DNA from: Fen-183 sp036504335
GTDB lineage: Bacteria; Acidobacteriota; Thermoanaerobaculia; UBA5066
DNA: 64,000 nt
Direction of reading: 5' to 3'
Assembly (NCBI GenBank): GCA_036504335.1
Contig: DASXVJ010000001.1
Coordinates: 277,552 to 341,551 of the forward strand
Part shown: one piece after another, positions 15,631 to 24,060 of the stretch
Layout of the letters: each line of letters begins with the position of its first letter
How positions within the stretch are numbered: the stretch's first letter is position 1
The notes under the pieces: model-generated
What the model was told of the DNA's origin: nothing
Databases searched by the model: none
What the model saw: only the letters and a program-made list of their open reading frames with translations
Position numbers and translations under genes: made by a program

Positions 15631-16421
15631 CGCTTCAGGGCCAGCGCACCGAGGACCGCGAGCGCGGCGGCGAGCGCGGCGAGAGCGCGCGGCGAAAGCG
15701 CCGGCACGTCGCCCGCGGGCGGCGGATTGCCCGGCCCGCCGCCGGGCGGCGTGAAGGTGATCGTGAGCGAGGGCCGCTGGGCGGCGTTCGCGCTCTCGCG
15801 CGAGCCGAACCGCCGCGCGCTCGGCGCCGCCTGCAGCTCGTCGGCGCGGACCTGCCAGCCGAAATTCGTCGCCGGCGCGTCCAGCCAGCTCTGCACGTCG
15901 GCCTGCATCGCGGCGGTGGGGCCGAAGGAGTACGTCGTGAGCGCGACCTGCACGGGAATCCTCGCGGACGAGAGGGCCGCGGTGTCCCCGCCCGGCGTGA
16001 GCCACGCCGTGCCGGGCCAGATTCGTCTGGTCCACGTGGCGTCCCCCGCCGTGGCGGGCGCGCCGGTGCCGCCGGGACTCCCGGCGTCGGACGTTCCCTC
16101 GCCCCAGGCGGCCGCCGCGCGGAACAGGTTGACGTCCACCGGGTTGCCCTTCCCGCTCAGGAGGACGAGGTCGAGGCGCGCCCCGTTGATCGTGGCGCCG
16201 GCCGGCACGGCGGCCGCGACGTCGAACCGCACGAACGCGCGACGGATCGCCGTCAGCGTGTTGCGCCCGGCGAAGATCCCGGGGCCCTTCGCGTCGGACG
16301 AGTCGCCGTTCTCCTCGTAGATCGTCGTGTCCGCCACGGGCCGCACCGTCACCGCGTCGGCGGCCAGCCGCGCGCCGGGGAGGGTGACGGCGAGAATCAG
16401 ACAGGCAAGCAGTCGGCGCAT
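15627..16421 (-). CDS. Secreted DNRLRE-type (carbohydrate-binding-like) protein with IPTL-like tail
   Basis: 264 residues from ATG 16421, chosen because GGAGG lies seven bases upstream and a signal peptide (RRLLACLILAVTLPGARLAA) follows at once; the longer frame to 16496 lacks both. The body begins VTVRPVADTTIYEENGDSSD, with RAFVRFDVAAAVPAGATI and NGARLDLVLLS, the pattern of DNRLRE/CBM96-type beta-sandwich proteins often seen in extracellular structures. After a Pro/Gly-rich linker comes VPALSPRALA, a hydrophobic helix and a final KR, the same sorting tail as the protein at 9148-9684. Function unknown; presumably surface-exposed after processing by an exosortase-type enzyme not in this window. 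Confidence 0.8.
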   Translation of the reverse strand: MRRLLACLILAVTLPGARLAADAVTVRPVADTTIYEENGDSSDAKGPGIFAGRNTLTAIRRAFVRFDVAAAVPAGATINGARLDLVLLSGKGNPVDVNLFRAAAAWGEGTSDAGSPGGTGAPATAGDATWTRRIWPGTAWLTPGGDTAALSSARIPVQVALTTYSFGPTAAMQADVQSWLDAPATNFGWQVRADELQAAPSARRFGSRESANAAQRPSLTITFTPPGGGPGNPPPAGDVPALSPRALAALAAALAVLGALALKR

Positions 16422-16447
16422 CGGACCTCCGGGGACGAAATTGAAGG

Positions 16448-18388
16448 ATGGCGGCGCGGGAAGTGACCCGGATCGCCGGAATCCTACGGCATCCATTCTG
16501 CAGGACGAACGTCGTAAGATATTTCGTGGCCCTTGCTGCGCCCTCCGAGGCCGAAAACGTCCTCCGCCGGGAGAAGGAACGGCTGGACCGGGCGGCGACC
16601 GCCGGGCGCGTCGCGCTCTGGGAGTGGGACCTCGCGACGGGAGTCGTCGAGTGGACGAGCTTCGTCGACGACATGCTCGGGTTCCCTCCGGGGGGCTTCC
16701 CGCGGACCGTCGAGGCGTGGGCCTCGCACGTTCACCCCGACGACGTGAACGCGGTCGTCGCCGCCCTCGACCGGCACCTCGGCAAGAACGTCCCGTACGA
16801 TGCGGCGTACAGGATCCGCCGCGCCGACGGCGACTACGTCTGGTGGCGCGACGTCGGATTCGCGGAGCGCGACTCCTCGGGGAAACCCTTCCGGATGGCG
16901 GGCACGTGCGTCGACGTCACGGAGCGGAAGAAGTCCGAGGACGCCGAGCGCGCGCTCAAGGTGAGCGAGCGCTGGCTCGCGGAAACCCAGCGCGTCGCCC
17001 GGCTCGGGTGGTATTCCTACCATCCCGCCTCCGACGTCTTCACCGTGTCGGAAACCGTGGACGAGATCTTCGGGATCGGTTCCGACTTTCCGCACGGGGG
17101 CGCCGAGTGGCTGACGCTCGTGCATCCGGACGACCGCGATCGCGTGCGCAAGCTGACGCAGCAGGGACTCGCCGGCCAGCTCACGCCCGATCTCGAGTAC
17201 CGGATCGTGCGGCCGAGCGACGGGCAGGAGCGCCACATCCACGCCCGCGCCAGCGCGGTCTTCGACGAGTCCGGCCGCGTCGTGCGGATCCTCGGGACGA
17301 TTCAGGACCTGACCGATCGCAAGCGCGACGAGGGCGAGATCCGGCAGCTCGCGGCGGCCGTCGAGCAGGTCGCGCAGTCCGTCGTGATCACCGACACGGA
17401 CGGGACGATCCAGTACGTCAACGCGGCGTTCACGGCCATCACCGGTTACCCGCGCGAGGCCGCGCTCGGAATGACGCCGAGGATCCTCAGGAGCGGGCTG
17501 CACGAGGCGTCGTATTACGAGGGACTCTGGAACACGATCCTGTCGGGCGAGACGTGGCGGGGCCGCTTCACGAACCGGAGGCGGAACGGAAGCCTCTACG
17601 AGGTCGAAGCCACGATCACACCCGTCCGGGACTCCGTCGGAAACCTCGCGTGCTTCGTGTGCATCGAGCACGACATCACGGAGATCCTCGTCCAGCAGAG
17701 AAAGCTCCAGGAGCATGAGACGCTCGCGGCCATCGGCGAGATCGCGGCGAACATCGCGCACGAGGTCAAGAACCCGCTGTTTGCGATCTCGAGCGGGATC
17801 CAGCTCCTGATGGAGGAGCTCACGCTCGAGCCCGAACAGCGGAGGACGTTCGAGGTCATCCACGGCGACGTCCTGCGGATGGACCGCCTCGTACGGCAGC
17901 TCCAGCTCCTGAGCGCCCGGCGGCCGCTGGAGCCGGCCTCCCGGAGCCTGGCGGCGCTCGTCGAGGGAGCCGTCACGCTGAATCGCGGCCTCGCCGCGGA
18001 GAGATCCCTTTCGATCGAGACGAGCTTCGAGGAGGGACTCCCCGACCTCTGGGTCGACGAAGACCAGATTCACCAGGTCCTTCTGAACCTGCTCCAGAAC
18101 GCGATCTCGTACTCGCCCGTGGGAGGGCGAATCCGGTTCGAAGCCGCGCGGCGCCCCGCCGGGGATCGCGTCGTCCTGCGCGTGGGCAATCAGGGGCCGC
18201 GGGTCCCCGACGAAATCCGGGAGCGGATCTTCGAGCCGTTCTTCACGACGCGCCACCCGAGCGCCGGAATGGGCCTCGCGATTTCGCGGCGCATCGCGCT
18301 CGACCACGGCGGGACTCTCCGGGTCGAGTCCCCTCCCGAGGGTGGCGCCGTCTTCGCGCTCGAGCTTCCCGTGCGGCGGCCGTCGTGA
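16448..18388 (+). CDS. Multi-PAS sensor histidine kinase, NtrB-like
   Basis: 646 residues. Three PAS/PAC modules follow each other (about 45-160, 175-300, 305-420: LWEWDLATGVVEW, LGWYSYHPASDVF, VITDTDGTIQYVNAAF). The dimerisation box IAANIAHEVKNPLFAISSG carries the phosphorylated H438, and the ATPase domain has an N-box (NLLQNAISYSPVGG), and G-boxes ending GMGLAISRRIALDHGG. No transmembrane helix is seen, so it probably senses a cytoplasmic signal. Its stop overlaps the GTG of the NtrC-like regulator, its evident partner. The ATG at 16448 leaves only 26 bp to the divergent gene; GTG 16526 (VALAAPSEAENVL) is a reasonable alternative start that would leave room for a promoter. Confidence 0.92.
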   Translation: MAAREVTRIAGILRHPFCRTNVVRYFVALAAPSEAENVLRREKERLDRAATAGRVALWEWDLATGVVEWTSFVDDMLGFPPGGFPRTVEAWASHVHPDDVNAVVAALDRHLGKNVPYDAAYRIRRADGDYVWWRDVGFAERDSSGKPFRMAGTCVDVTERKKSEDAERALKVSERWLAETQRVARLGWYSYHPASDVFTVSETVDEIFGIGSDFPHGGAEWLTLVHPDDRDRVRKLTQQGLAGQLTPDLEYRIVRPSDGQERHIHARASAVFDESGRVVRILGTIQDLTDRKRDEGEIRQLAAAVEQVAQSVVITDTDGTIQYVNAAFTAITGYPREAALGMTPRILRSGLHEASYYEGLWNTILSGETWRGRFTNRRRNGSLYEVEATITPVRDSVGNLACFVCIEHDITEILVQQRKLQEHETLAAIGEIAANIAHEVKNPLFAISSGIQLLMEELTLEPEQRRTFEVIHGDVLRMDRLVRQLQLLSARRPLEPASRSLAALVEGAVTLNRGLAAERSLSIETSFEEGLPDLWVDEDQIHQVLLNLLQNAISYSPVGGRIRFEAARRPAGDRVVLRVGNQGPRVPDEIRERIFEPFFTTRHPSAGMGLAISRRIALDHGGTLRVESPPEGGAVFALELPVRRPS

Positions 18389-19746
18389 CGGCAAAGCTGC
18401 TCGTCGTCGACGACCAGGACTCGATCCGGGCGAACCTCAAGCGCTTTTTCGAGCGGCGCTCGATGGAGGTTCTCACGGCCTCCCGCGGGCTCGAGGCGGT
18501 CGAGATCTGCGCCTCGTCGATGATCGACGTCGTCCTCCTCGACCTCAGGCTGCCGGATCTGGGCGGGCTCGAGGTCCTCGAGCGCGTGAAGGCCGCGTCC
18601 CCGCAGACCTCGGTCGTCCTCATCACGGCGCACGGCGACGTCGACACGGCCGTGAAGGCGATGCAGCTCAAGGCGGACAACTTCCTCGTGAAGCCCGTCG
18701 ACCTCGGCGCGCTCGACATCCTCGTGGCGAAGCTGCTCGAGGGCGCGCGGACGAAGTCCGAGGTCCTCTACCTGAAGGAGAAGGTCTCGCGCCTGTCGGG
18801 CTTCTCCGGCGGCGTCGCCCATCGCCTGCCGCGGGAGCTGGCGGAGATGATCGGCAGTATCGCGTCGAGCCCGGCGACGAGCGTCCTGATCCAGGGCGAG
18901 ACGGGCACGGGCAAGGGCGTCGCGGCCCGTCTCATCCACGACGCGAGCGCGCGCGCGGCGGGCTCCTTCGTCGACCTCAACTGCGCGACGCTGACGGCGG
19001 AGTTCCTCGAGTCGGAGCTCTTCGGGCACGAAAAGGGCGCCTTCACGGACGCCAAGGACTTCAAGCGCGGGATGCTCGAGCTCGCCCACGAAGGAAGCCT
19101 TTTCCTCGACGAGATCGGCGAACTCGCGCCCGTCGTGCAGGCGAAGCTCCTGAAGGTCATCGAGGACAAACGGTTCCGGAGGCTCGGCGGCACGTCGCCG
19201 ATCCTGGTCGACACGCGAATCATCGCGGCGTCGAATGCCGACCTCGAGCGCGAAGCGCGGGCCGGCCGCTTCCGGTTGGACCTCTTCTACCGCCTGAACG
19301 TCATGACGCTCGTGATTCCGCCGCTGCGCGAGCGGCGTGACGAGATTCTCCCGCTCGCCCACGACTTCCTCGAGGAATTCGGCGCCGCGGCCGTCCCGCG
19401 GAAGTTCCTCCGGCTGACGCCCGAGGCCGAGTCCGCGCTCGAGGCCTACTCCTGGCCGGGGAACATCCGCGAGATGCGGAACGTGATGGAGCGCGCCGCC
19501 CTTCTCGTGCGCGGCAGCACGATCGGCGTCGAGAACCTCCCGGGCGGCATGCTCCAGCGCGGCCGGCGGGCGCAGGACGCGGGCGGCTCCGACGACCTCT
19601 CGCTCGAGGCCCTCGAGCGCATCCACATCGCGAGGGTCCTGAAGCTCTGCGAAGGCAGCCGCTCCCAGGCGGCCCGGCTTCTCGGCATCCACCGGTCGAC
19701 GCTTCTTCAGAAGATCGGCCGCTACGGGCTCGGCGAGCCCGACTGA
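18385..19746 (+). CDS. Sigma-54-dependent response regulator, NtrC family
   Basis: 453 residues from GTG 18385, overlapping the kinase stop. Receiver domain with phospho-acceptor D53 (VVLLDLRLPD) and K103; AAA+ domain with Walker A GETGTGKG (171-178), the sigma-54 contact loop GAFTDA (218-223), Walker B GSLFLDEIGE and the arginine finger region PLRERRDEI; a Fis-type helix-turn-helix (GSRSQAARLLGIHRSTLLQK) ends the protein. All parts needed to activate RNA polymerase-sigma-54 are intact. The first gene downstream is preceded by a -24/-12 type promoter and by a tandem repeat that may be this protein's binding site, so the chemosensory operon is its likely target. Confidence 0.95.
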   Translation: MTAKLLVVDDQDSIRANLKRFFERRSMEVLTASRGLEAVEICASSMIDVVLLDLRLPDLGGLEVLERVKAASPQTSVVLITAHGDVDTAVKAMQLKADNFLVKPVDLGALDILVAKLLEGARTKSEVLYLKEKVSRLSGFSGGVAHRLPRELAEMIGSIASSPATSVLIQGETGTGKGVAARLIHDASARAAGSFVDLNCATLTAEFLESELFGHEKGAFTDAKDFKRGMLELAHEGSLFLDEIGELAPVVQAKLLKVIEDKRFRRLGGTSPILVDTRIIAASNADLEREARAGRFRLDLFYRLNVMTLVIPPLRERRDEILPLAHDFLEEFGAAAVPRKFLRLTPEAESALEAYSWPGNIREMRNVMERAALLVRGSTIGVENLPGGMLQRGRRAQDAGGSDDLSLEALERIHIARVLKLCEGSRSQAARLLGIHRSTLLQKIGRYGLGEPD

Positions 19747-19752
19747 CGCCGC

Positions 19753-19782
19753 CGGATTTCGCGACAGTCGGATTTCCCGACA
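19753..19782. promoter_or_regulatory. Tandem 14-bp repeat, candidate enhancer site for the NtrC-like regulator
   Basis: CGGATTTCGCGACA (19753-19766) recurs as CGGATTTCCCGACA (19769-19782), one mismatch, 16-bp period. The second copy lies in a dyad, GTCGG-ATTTC-CCGAC (19767-19781). The site is about 115-140 bp upstream of the predicted -24/-12 promoter, the usual distance of sigma-54 enhancers. Binding by the NtrC-like protein is inferred from position only. Confidence 0.5.
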
Positions 19783-19893
19783 CCCTCGAGGCCTCCCCGC
19801 CGCCCCCGCGGAGACGCGTCGTCCGCGCCCCGGATCGTGACAACTCCTTGACGACGCGCGCGTTGGCCGCGCGCGCGGGGCGCGCGAGCGGCC

Positions 19894-19909
19894 CGGCACG
19901 GACCATGCG
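19894..19909 (+). promoter_or_regulatory. Candidate sigma-54 (-24/-12) promoter of the chemosensory operon
   Basis: CGGCACGGACCATGCG against consensus TGGCACG-N4-TTGCW keeps the invariant GG (19895-19896) and GC (19907-19908) with exact 10-base spacing between the two dinucleotides, plus CACG after the GG. Transcription would start near 19920, about 30 bases before the GTG at 19951 and upstream of its AGGAGG site. An NtrC-type activator gene ends 150 bp upstream. Confidence 0.6.
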
Positions 19910-19950
19910 TTGCGAGCGCCGAGCCTACACAGCCAGGAGGCATCTCCCGC

Positions 19951-20370
19951 GTGGCGATTCCCGCAGCGTATGAACGAACGGAGGGCCCCGAGCCGCGGCG
20001 GCTGCGCCGCGTCCTCGTGGTGGACGACAGCCCGTCGGTTCTCTACGTGCTCCGGCGCGCGCTCGAACCGATGGACTTCCGAGTCGACACGGTCGGCTCC
20101 CTGGGCGCGGCGCTCGAGATCCTCGCGCGTCACGAGTACAGCGCCGTGATCACGGACCTGAGGCTCGGCGGCGACGAGCGGACCCTCGGGCTCGAAGTCC
20201 TTTCGGCGTGCAAGCGTCTCCATCCCGGGACCGACGTCATCGTCCTGACGGGCTTCGGGAACCCGGCGGTCATGGAGAAGGCCTTCGAGCTCGGGGCGAA
20301 CTTCTACTTCGAGAAGCCGGTCGCGCTCGAGCGTCTCAAGCTCGCGCTCGTCCCGGAGGCCCGGCCGTGA
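19951..20370 (+). CDS. Single-domain response regulator (first gene of the chemosensory operon)
   Basis: 139 residues from GTG 19951, with AGGAGG ten bases upstream. A short basic leader (about 20 residues) precedes the receiver fold RRVLVVDDSPSVLYVLRR; the phosphorylated residue is D69 (AVITDLRLGGDE), with the conserved Thr in VIVLTGFGNP and Lys in YFEKPVAL. There is no output domain, so it acts by protein contact, like CheY or as a phosphate sink. A GLEVLSACKRLHPGTD segment resembles receivers of the CheY-like group that are fed by hybrid kinases. Its stop overlaps the start of the DUF4388 gene. Which kinase (the PAS kinase or CheA) feeds it is unknown. Confidence 0.9.
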   Translation: MAIPAAYERTEGPEPRRLRRVLVVDDSPSVLYVLRRALEPMDFRVDTVGSLGAALEILARHEYSAVITDLRLGGDERTLGLEVLSACKRLHPGTDVIVLTGFGNPAVMEKAFELGANFYFEKPVALERLKLALVPEARP

Positions 20371-21599
20371 GCGTCGAGGCGCCGGCCGTGGACAACGCGT
20401 TCGCGGGAAGGCTGGAAGACGTCCCGCTCGCGGACATCATCCAGGTGCTCCAGGTCAGCTCGAAGACGGGCGCGCTCCTCCTCCACCGGGGAGACGGGCA
20501 CGAGGCCCTCCTCGCGTTCCGGGGCGGCGCGATCATCCAGACCACCTGCACCGAGTCGTACCAGTCGCTCGGGGACCGGCTCATCGCGAGCGGCGACCTG
20601 ACGCAGAACGACGTCAAGGAAGCCCTTCAGTACCTCGCCCAGTGCCCCGGCATGCGCCTCGGCGACGCGCTCGTCGAGCTCCAGTACGTCCGGCGGGCCC
20701 GGATCGAGGAGGTCGTCAAGGCGCAGATGACCGAGACGCTCGACCGGCTCACGCACTGGACGAACACGGAATTCGAGTTCCGCATCGGCGCCCTCGCGGT
20801 GCCGCGCGGAACGTCGCAGCTCGCCCTCGACCTCGTCCACGAGAAAGGCGTCGAGCCGCGCCACCTCCTCCTCGAGGCCAGTCTTCTGGAGGATCGCCGG
20901 AACCGGAACGCCGCCGGGACACCCGAAGCGGCGCCCGACCTCGAGGAGCCGGGAGCGCGGGCGCGCGAGGTCGAGGAGGATGCCGAGAGGATCATCCGCT
21001 GGTTCGACGAGGGAGGTCCCGCGGTCGTCCCGGACGTCGAGGACGCGCTGGACGCCCGGACGGCCGCCTCCTATCTGTCCATCAGCGAGGAGCTCTTCGT
21101 GGCGACGAGCCGGGGCGAGATCGGCCTCCTGCTCCTCCGCTACGCGGCCGAGCTTTACGCCGACGGCGGCCTCGTCATGCGGGCGAAGGACGGCTTCCGC
21201 GTTCTCGGCCAGTTCGGCGAGGCGTTCGCCTGGTCCGAGGGCCGCCCCCGCGAAACGAAGACCTTCTTCGGGCCGGGCGAGTGCCCGCTCTTCGAGACGA
21301 TCGCGACGAGCCGGCGGCCGTACGTCGGCTTCGTGTCCCTGAACGCGTCCGGCGGCCTCGAGCCCGTCGGGCCCTCGGCCGCCGGAGGGGCGCGCGTCGT
21401 CCTCGCGATCCCGCTCTTCGTCCTCGGCGACGTGTCCCTGATCCTCTTCTGCCGTTCGGCGCTGTCGGGCGCACCGGACGCGCGGGCGCTGATCGCGCTC
21501 GCGCGCCAGGTTTCCGTGACCCTGGAAAACGCCGCGCTGCGCGAGCTCGCGAAGCGGGCCGCGTCGGACCGCTCGGCGATCCTCAGGAGGCCGCGATGA
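20367..21599 (+). CDS. DUF4388 (PatA-like) plus C-terminal GAF-like protein
   Basis: 410 residues from GTG 20367, overlapping the previous stop. The first 100 residues (FAGRLEDVPLADIIQVLQVS, KTGALLLHRGDGHEALLAF, GAIIQTTCTESYQSLGDRL) are a DUF4388/PATAN domain, found in two-component proteins of cyanobacteria, deltaproteobacteria and Acidobacteriota, where it is thought to mediate protein contacts. A helical GspE-N-like stretch (about 70-150) follows, then a charged linker and a GAF-like domain (about 240-395: VVPDVEDALDARTA..., LAIPLFVLGDVSLILFCRS). No catalytic motif is seen. It probably links the response regulators to an unknown output. It overlaps the next gene by ATGA. Confidence 0.8.
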   Translation: MSVEAPAVDNAFAGRLEDVPLADIIQVLQVSSKTGALLLHRGDGHEALLAFRGGAIIQTTCTESYQSLGDRLIASGDLTQNDVKEALQYLAQCPGMRLGDALVELQYVRRARIEEVVKAQMTETLDRLTHWTNTEFEFRIGALAVPRGTSQLALDLVHEKGVEPRHLLLEASLLEDRRNRNAAGTPEAAPDLEEPGARAREVEEDAERIIRWFDEGGPAVVPDVEDALDARTAASYLSISEELFVATSRGEIGLLLLRYAAELYADGGLVMRAKDGFRVLGQFGEAFAWSEGRPRETKTFFGPGECPLFETIATSRRPYVGFVSLNASGGLEPVGPSAAGGARVVLAIPLFVLGDVSLILFCRSALSGAPDARALIALARQVSVTLENAALRELAKRAASDRSAILRRPR

Positions 21600-22390
21600 C
21601 GGCGCCCGACCGCAGCGAGGCGATCCGGGGGCTCTTCCGCGAGCTCGCCGAGAGGAGCCGCGAGCTCCGCGACGACCTCACGCGCGAGAACGAGCGGCTC
21701 AGGGCCCGCGTCCAGAGCCTCGAATCCGACATCGGGATGGCCGAGTCGATGCTCTCGAAGGACGTCGAGGACGAGCGGGGCGAGCACGAACGCCTGAGCC
21801 GCGAGGCGCTGTCCCTTGCGGAGGAGAACCTCGACCTCGCGCGGCGCTATGCCGAGCTCGAAGAGCACGCGACGAGCATGGCGAACCTTTACGCCGCGAC
21901 GTTCCAGCTCCACGCGACCCTCGACCCGGCGGCCGTGGTCCGGGCGATCGCGGACATCGCGGTCAATCTGATCGGAGCCGGCGAGTTCGTCGTCTACCTC
22001 GTCGACGACGCGCGAAACGACTTCGTGACCGCGCTGAGGGAGGGAAATCTCCCGCCGAACCTCACGCACCTCGTGGCGCTCACGCACGGCCTCGAGCGGG
22101 ACGCCGTCTCGCGGCGCCAGACCGTGTTTGCGGACGCGGACGGGTCGGCTTCCCGGGACGCGAAGGGGCCGATCTGCTGCACCCCCATGTTCATGAACGA
22201 CCGCCTCGTCGGCGTCCTCACGATCTACGCGCTCCTCTCCCACAAGAAGAGCTTCTCCGAGCTCGACCGGAAGCTCTTCGACCTCGTGGGCGAGCAGGCC
22301 GCGGTCGCCCTCGTCTCCTCGCAGTGCTACGTCTCCGTGGACCGGAAGCTCAAGACGGTCCAGCGGTTTCTCGACCTCGTCAAGAGTTGA
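21596..22390 (+). CDS. Coiled-coil GAF protein A
   Basis: 264 residues from ATG 21596. Residues 1-100 are a long charged helix (RSRELRDDLTRENERLRARV, then SREALSLAEENLDLARRYAE) predicted to be a coiled coil. A GAF domain follows (about 105-255: ANLYAATFQLHATLDPAAVV, GEFVVYLVDDARNDF, CTPMFMNDRLVGVLTIYALL). It is paralogous to the product of 22781-23536 over the helix end and GAF start. No enzymatic output is present, so it is a soluble sensor or adaptor. A possible ligand or redox role (two adjacent cysteines in GPICCTPMF) is speculative. The gene is in the middle of the operon, 17 bp before the CheY-like gene. Confidence 0.8.
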   Translation: MTAPDRSEAIRGLFRELAERSRELRDDLTRENERLRARVQSLESDIGMAESMLSKDVEDERGEHERLSREALSLAEENLDLARRYAELEEHATSMANLYAATFQLHATLDPAAVVRAIADIAVNLIGAGEFVVYLVDDARNDFVTALREGNLPPNLTHLVALTHGLERDAVSRRQTVFADADGSASRDAKGPICCTPMFMNDRLVGVLTIYALLSHKKSFSELDRKLFDLVGEQAAVALVSSQCYVSVDRKLKTVQRFLDLVKS

Positions 22391-22407
22391 AACAAGGAGG
22401 CCCCTTC

Positions 22408-22779
22408 ATGGCGCGCAAACGAATCCTGCTCGTCGACGACTCGGAGACGAGTCTGATGATGGCCCGGATGATCCTCTCCAAGGCGAACTACGAGATCCTC
22501 GTGGCCAAGGACGGCCAGGCGGGAGTCGAGACGGCCGCGCGGGAAAAACCGGACCTCGTCCTTCTCGACGTCGTGATGCCCCGCATGAACGGCTTCGAGG
22601 CCTGCGCCGCTCTCAAGGCGCAGCCGGAGACGCAGGGGATCCCCGTGATCATGGTCACGACGCGCGGCGAGGGCGAGAGCGTCGAGAGCGGCTTCTCGGC
22701 CGGCGCCTCCGACTACGTCACGAAGCCCGTGAACGGGCTCGAGCTCCTCACCAAAGTCCGCAGCGCGCTGGGGGACTGA
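22408..22779 (+). CDS. CheY-like response regulator
   Basis: 123 residues, a bare receiver domain: KRILLVDDSETSLMMARMIL with acidic pair D10-D11, phospho-acceptor D54 (VLLDVVMPRMNG), Thr in IMVTTRGEG and Lys in YVTKPVNG. An excellent AAGGAGG site lies eight bases before ATG 22408. It is flanked on both sides by paralogous coiled-coil GAF genes. In a chemosensory operon it is the best candidate for the diffusible target of CheA. Sequence resembles PilH/PilG-type and CheY receivers; the type of output (flagella, pili, or other) cannot be read here, as no motor gene is in the window. Confidence 0.9.
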   Translation: MARKRILLVDDSETSLMMARMILSKANYEILVAKDGQAGVETAAREKPDLVLLDVVMPRMNGFEACAALKAQPETQGIPVIMVTTRGEGESVESGFSAGASDYVTKPVNGLELLTKVRSALGD

Positions 22780-22780
22780 C

Positions 22781-23536
22781 ATGACGCCCAAGACCGAGCA
22801 CGACTCCCTCGAGAGCTACGTCCGGCGCGTCCAGGCCGACACGCACCGCTACGTCCACGACCTCCTGGACGAGAACGGAAAGCTCCGCGTCGCCGCGGCG
22901 ACGCTCCAGCTGGAAAAAGCGCGGCTCGAGGAGGAGCTCCTCGCGACGCGCGAGTCCGTGGACCGTCACAAGCTCGAGGAGGTCAAACTCGAGCGGCGGC
23001 TCGCGGAGATCGCGGCCGAGAACCGCCGGTACGTCGAGGAGTACGTCCTCGTCGAGCAGCAGAACACGGCACTCGCGAACCTCTACGTCGCGAGCGTGCG
23101 GCTCCACTCCTCGCTCCAGCGCGAGGAGATCCTCGCGGTGATCATCGACATCATCGAGTTCCTCGTCGGCTGCGAGGAAGTCGCCGTCTTCGAAGTGAAG
23201 GACGGGCGGCTCGCCGTCGCGACCTCCAAGGGGACCGAGGCGCTCGCGAGCCCGGAAATCGCGCTCGGCGAGGGGCCGATCGGCCGCACGGCGCTGACGG
23301 GCCAGCCGTACCTGCCCGTCGCGCCCGGCGTCGACGACGACGGCATCACGGCGTGCTTCCCGGTGAAGTTCCGGGACTCGGTGGCGTACGTGATCACGCT
23401 CTTCAAGCTCCTCCCGCAGAAGTCCGGGCGCCTCCAGCCGATCGACCACGACCTCCTGAATCTCCTCGCGGCCGAGGCGGGCACCGCCCTCGCCTCGGCG
23501 TCGATCCTCTCCGACTCGTCGGTCCGGACGCGCTGA
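22781..23536 (+). CDS. Coiled-coil GAF protein B
   Basis: 251 residues, one base after the CheY-like stop. It repeats the architecture of the gene at 21596: a long helix (KARLEEELLATRESVDRHKL, VKLERRLAEIAAENRRYVEE) then a GAF domain beginning ANLYVASVRLHSSLQREEIL. The GAF core is shorter and simpler (GCEEVAVFEVKDGRLAVATS, GEGPIGRTALTGQPYLP). No catalytic residues are seen. The two copies diverge clearly, indicating an old duplication around the receiver gene. Cytoplasmic, and probably a scaffold or sensor coupled to the CheA system. The ATG 23536 of cheD overlaps its stop by one base. Confidence 0.8.
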   Translation: MTPKTEHDSLESYVRRVQADTHRYVHDLLDENGKLRVAAATLQLEKARLEEELLATRESVDRHKLEEVKLERRLAEIAAENRRYVEEYVLVEQQNTALANLYVASVRLHSSLQREEILAVIIDIIEFLVGCEEVAVFEVKDGRLAVATSKGTEALASPEIALGEGPIGRTALTGQPYLPVAPGVDDDGITACFPVKFRDSVAYVITLFKLLPQKSGRLQPIDHDLLNLLAAEAGTALASASILSDSSVRTR

Positions 23537-24060
23537 TGGCGGACGCTCGCGGCCGGTCGCCCCAGGCTCGCGCTCTCGTGGCGGACGCCCGCCCGGGCGC
23601 GAATGGAGACCGGCCGGCGAGCGTGTATCTCTATCCGGGCGACTGGCTCGTGACCGCCGACCCGCTCGTCGTGTCGACGGTCCTCGGGTCGTGCGTCGCC
23701 GTGTGTCTCTGGGACCGCGAGACCCGGAGCGGCGGGCTCAACCACTTCGTGCTCCCGTACGCCTCGCGCGAGGACGGCGCGTCCTGCCGCTTCGGCCCGA
23801 GCGCCATGGAGCTCCTGCTCGAAAAAGTCCTCGCCCTCGGCTGCGAGCGCCGGAACCTCACGGCCCGGATGTTCGGAGGCGCCTCGCAGTTTGCGCCCTC
23901 GTCCGAGCGGGTGCCGATCGGCGCGCAGAACGTCGCCGTCGCGACGAGCTTCCTCGAGGAGGCCGGCGTCCCGCTCGTCCAGAGCGACGTCGGCGGCGTC
24001 CGGGGGCGGCGCGTCGTGTTCTCTGTCGCGACCGGGGACGTGGCGGTGAAGAGCCTGTGA
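23536..24060 (+). CDS. cheD: Chemoreceptor glutamine deamidase CheD
   Basis: 174 residues. CheD deamidates glutamines of chemoreceptors and can bind CheC. The catalytic cysteine is in STVLGSCVAVCLWD (C53) and the histidine in SGGLNHFVLPY (H70); the third element ARMFGGASQF and GAQNVAVATSFLEEAGVPL-type strand follow in family order. The first 28 residues are a poorly conserved extension rich in Ala/Arg. ATG 23536 is the chosen start; the frame is open earlier but only as an antisense-like extension over the GAF gene. No cheC is seen in the window. cheA starts in a GTGA overlap with its stop. Confidence 0.93.
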   Translation: MADARGRSPQARALVADARPGANGDRPASVYLYPGDWLVTADPLVVSTVLGSCVAVCLWDRETRSGGLNHFVLPYASREDGASCRFGPSAMELLLEKVLALGCERRNLTARMFGGASQFAPSSERVPIGAQNVAVATSFLEEAGVPLVQSDVGGVRGRRVVFSVATGDVAVKSL

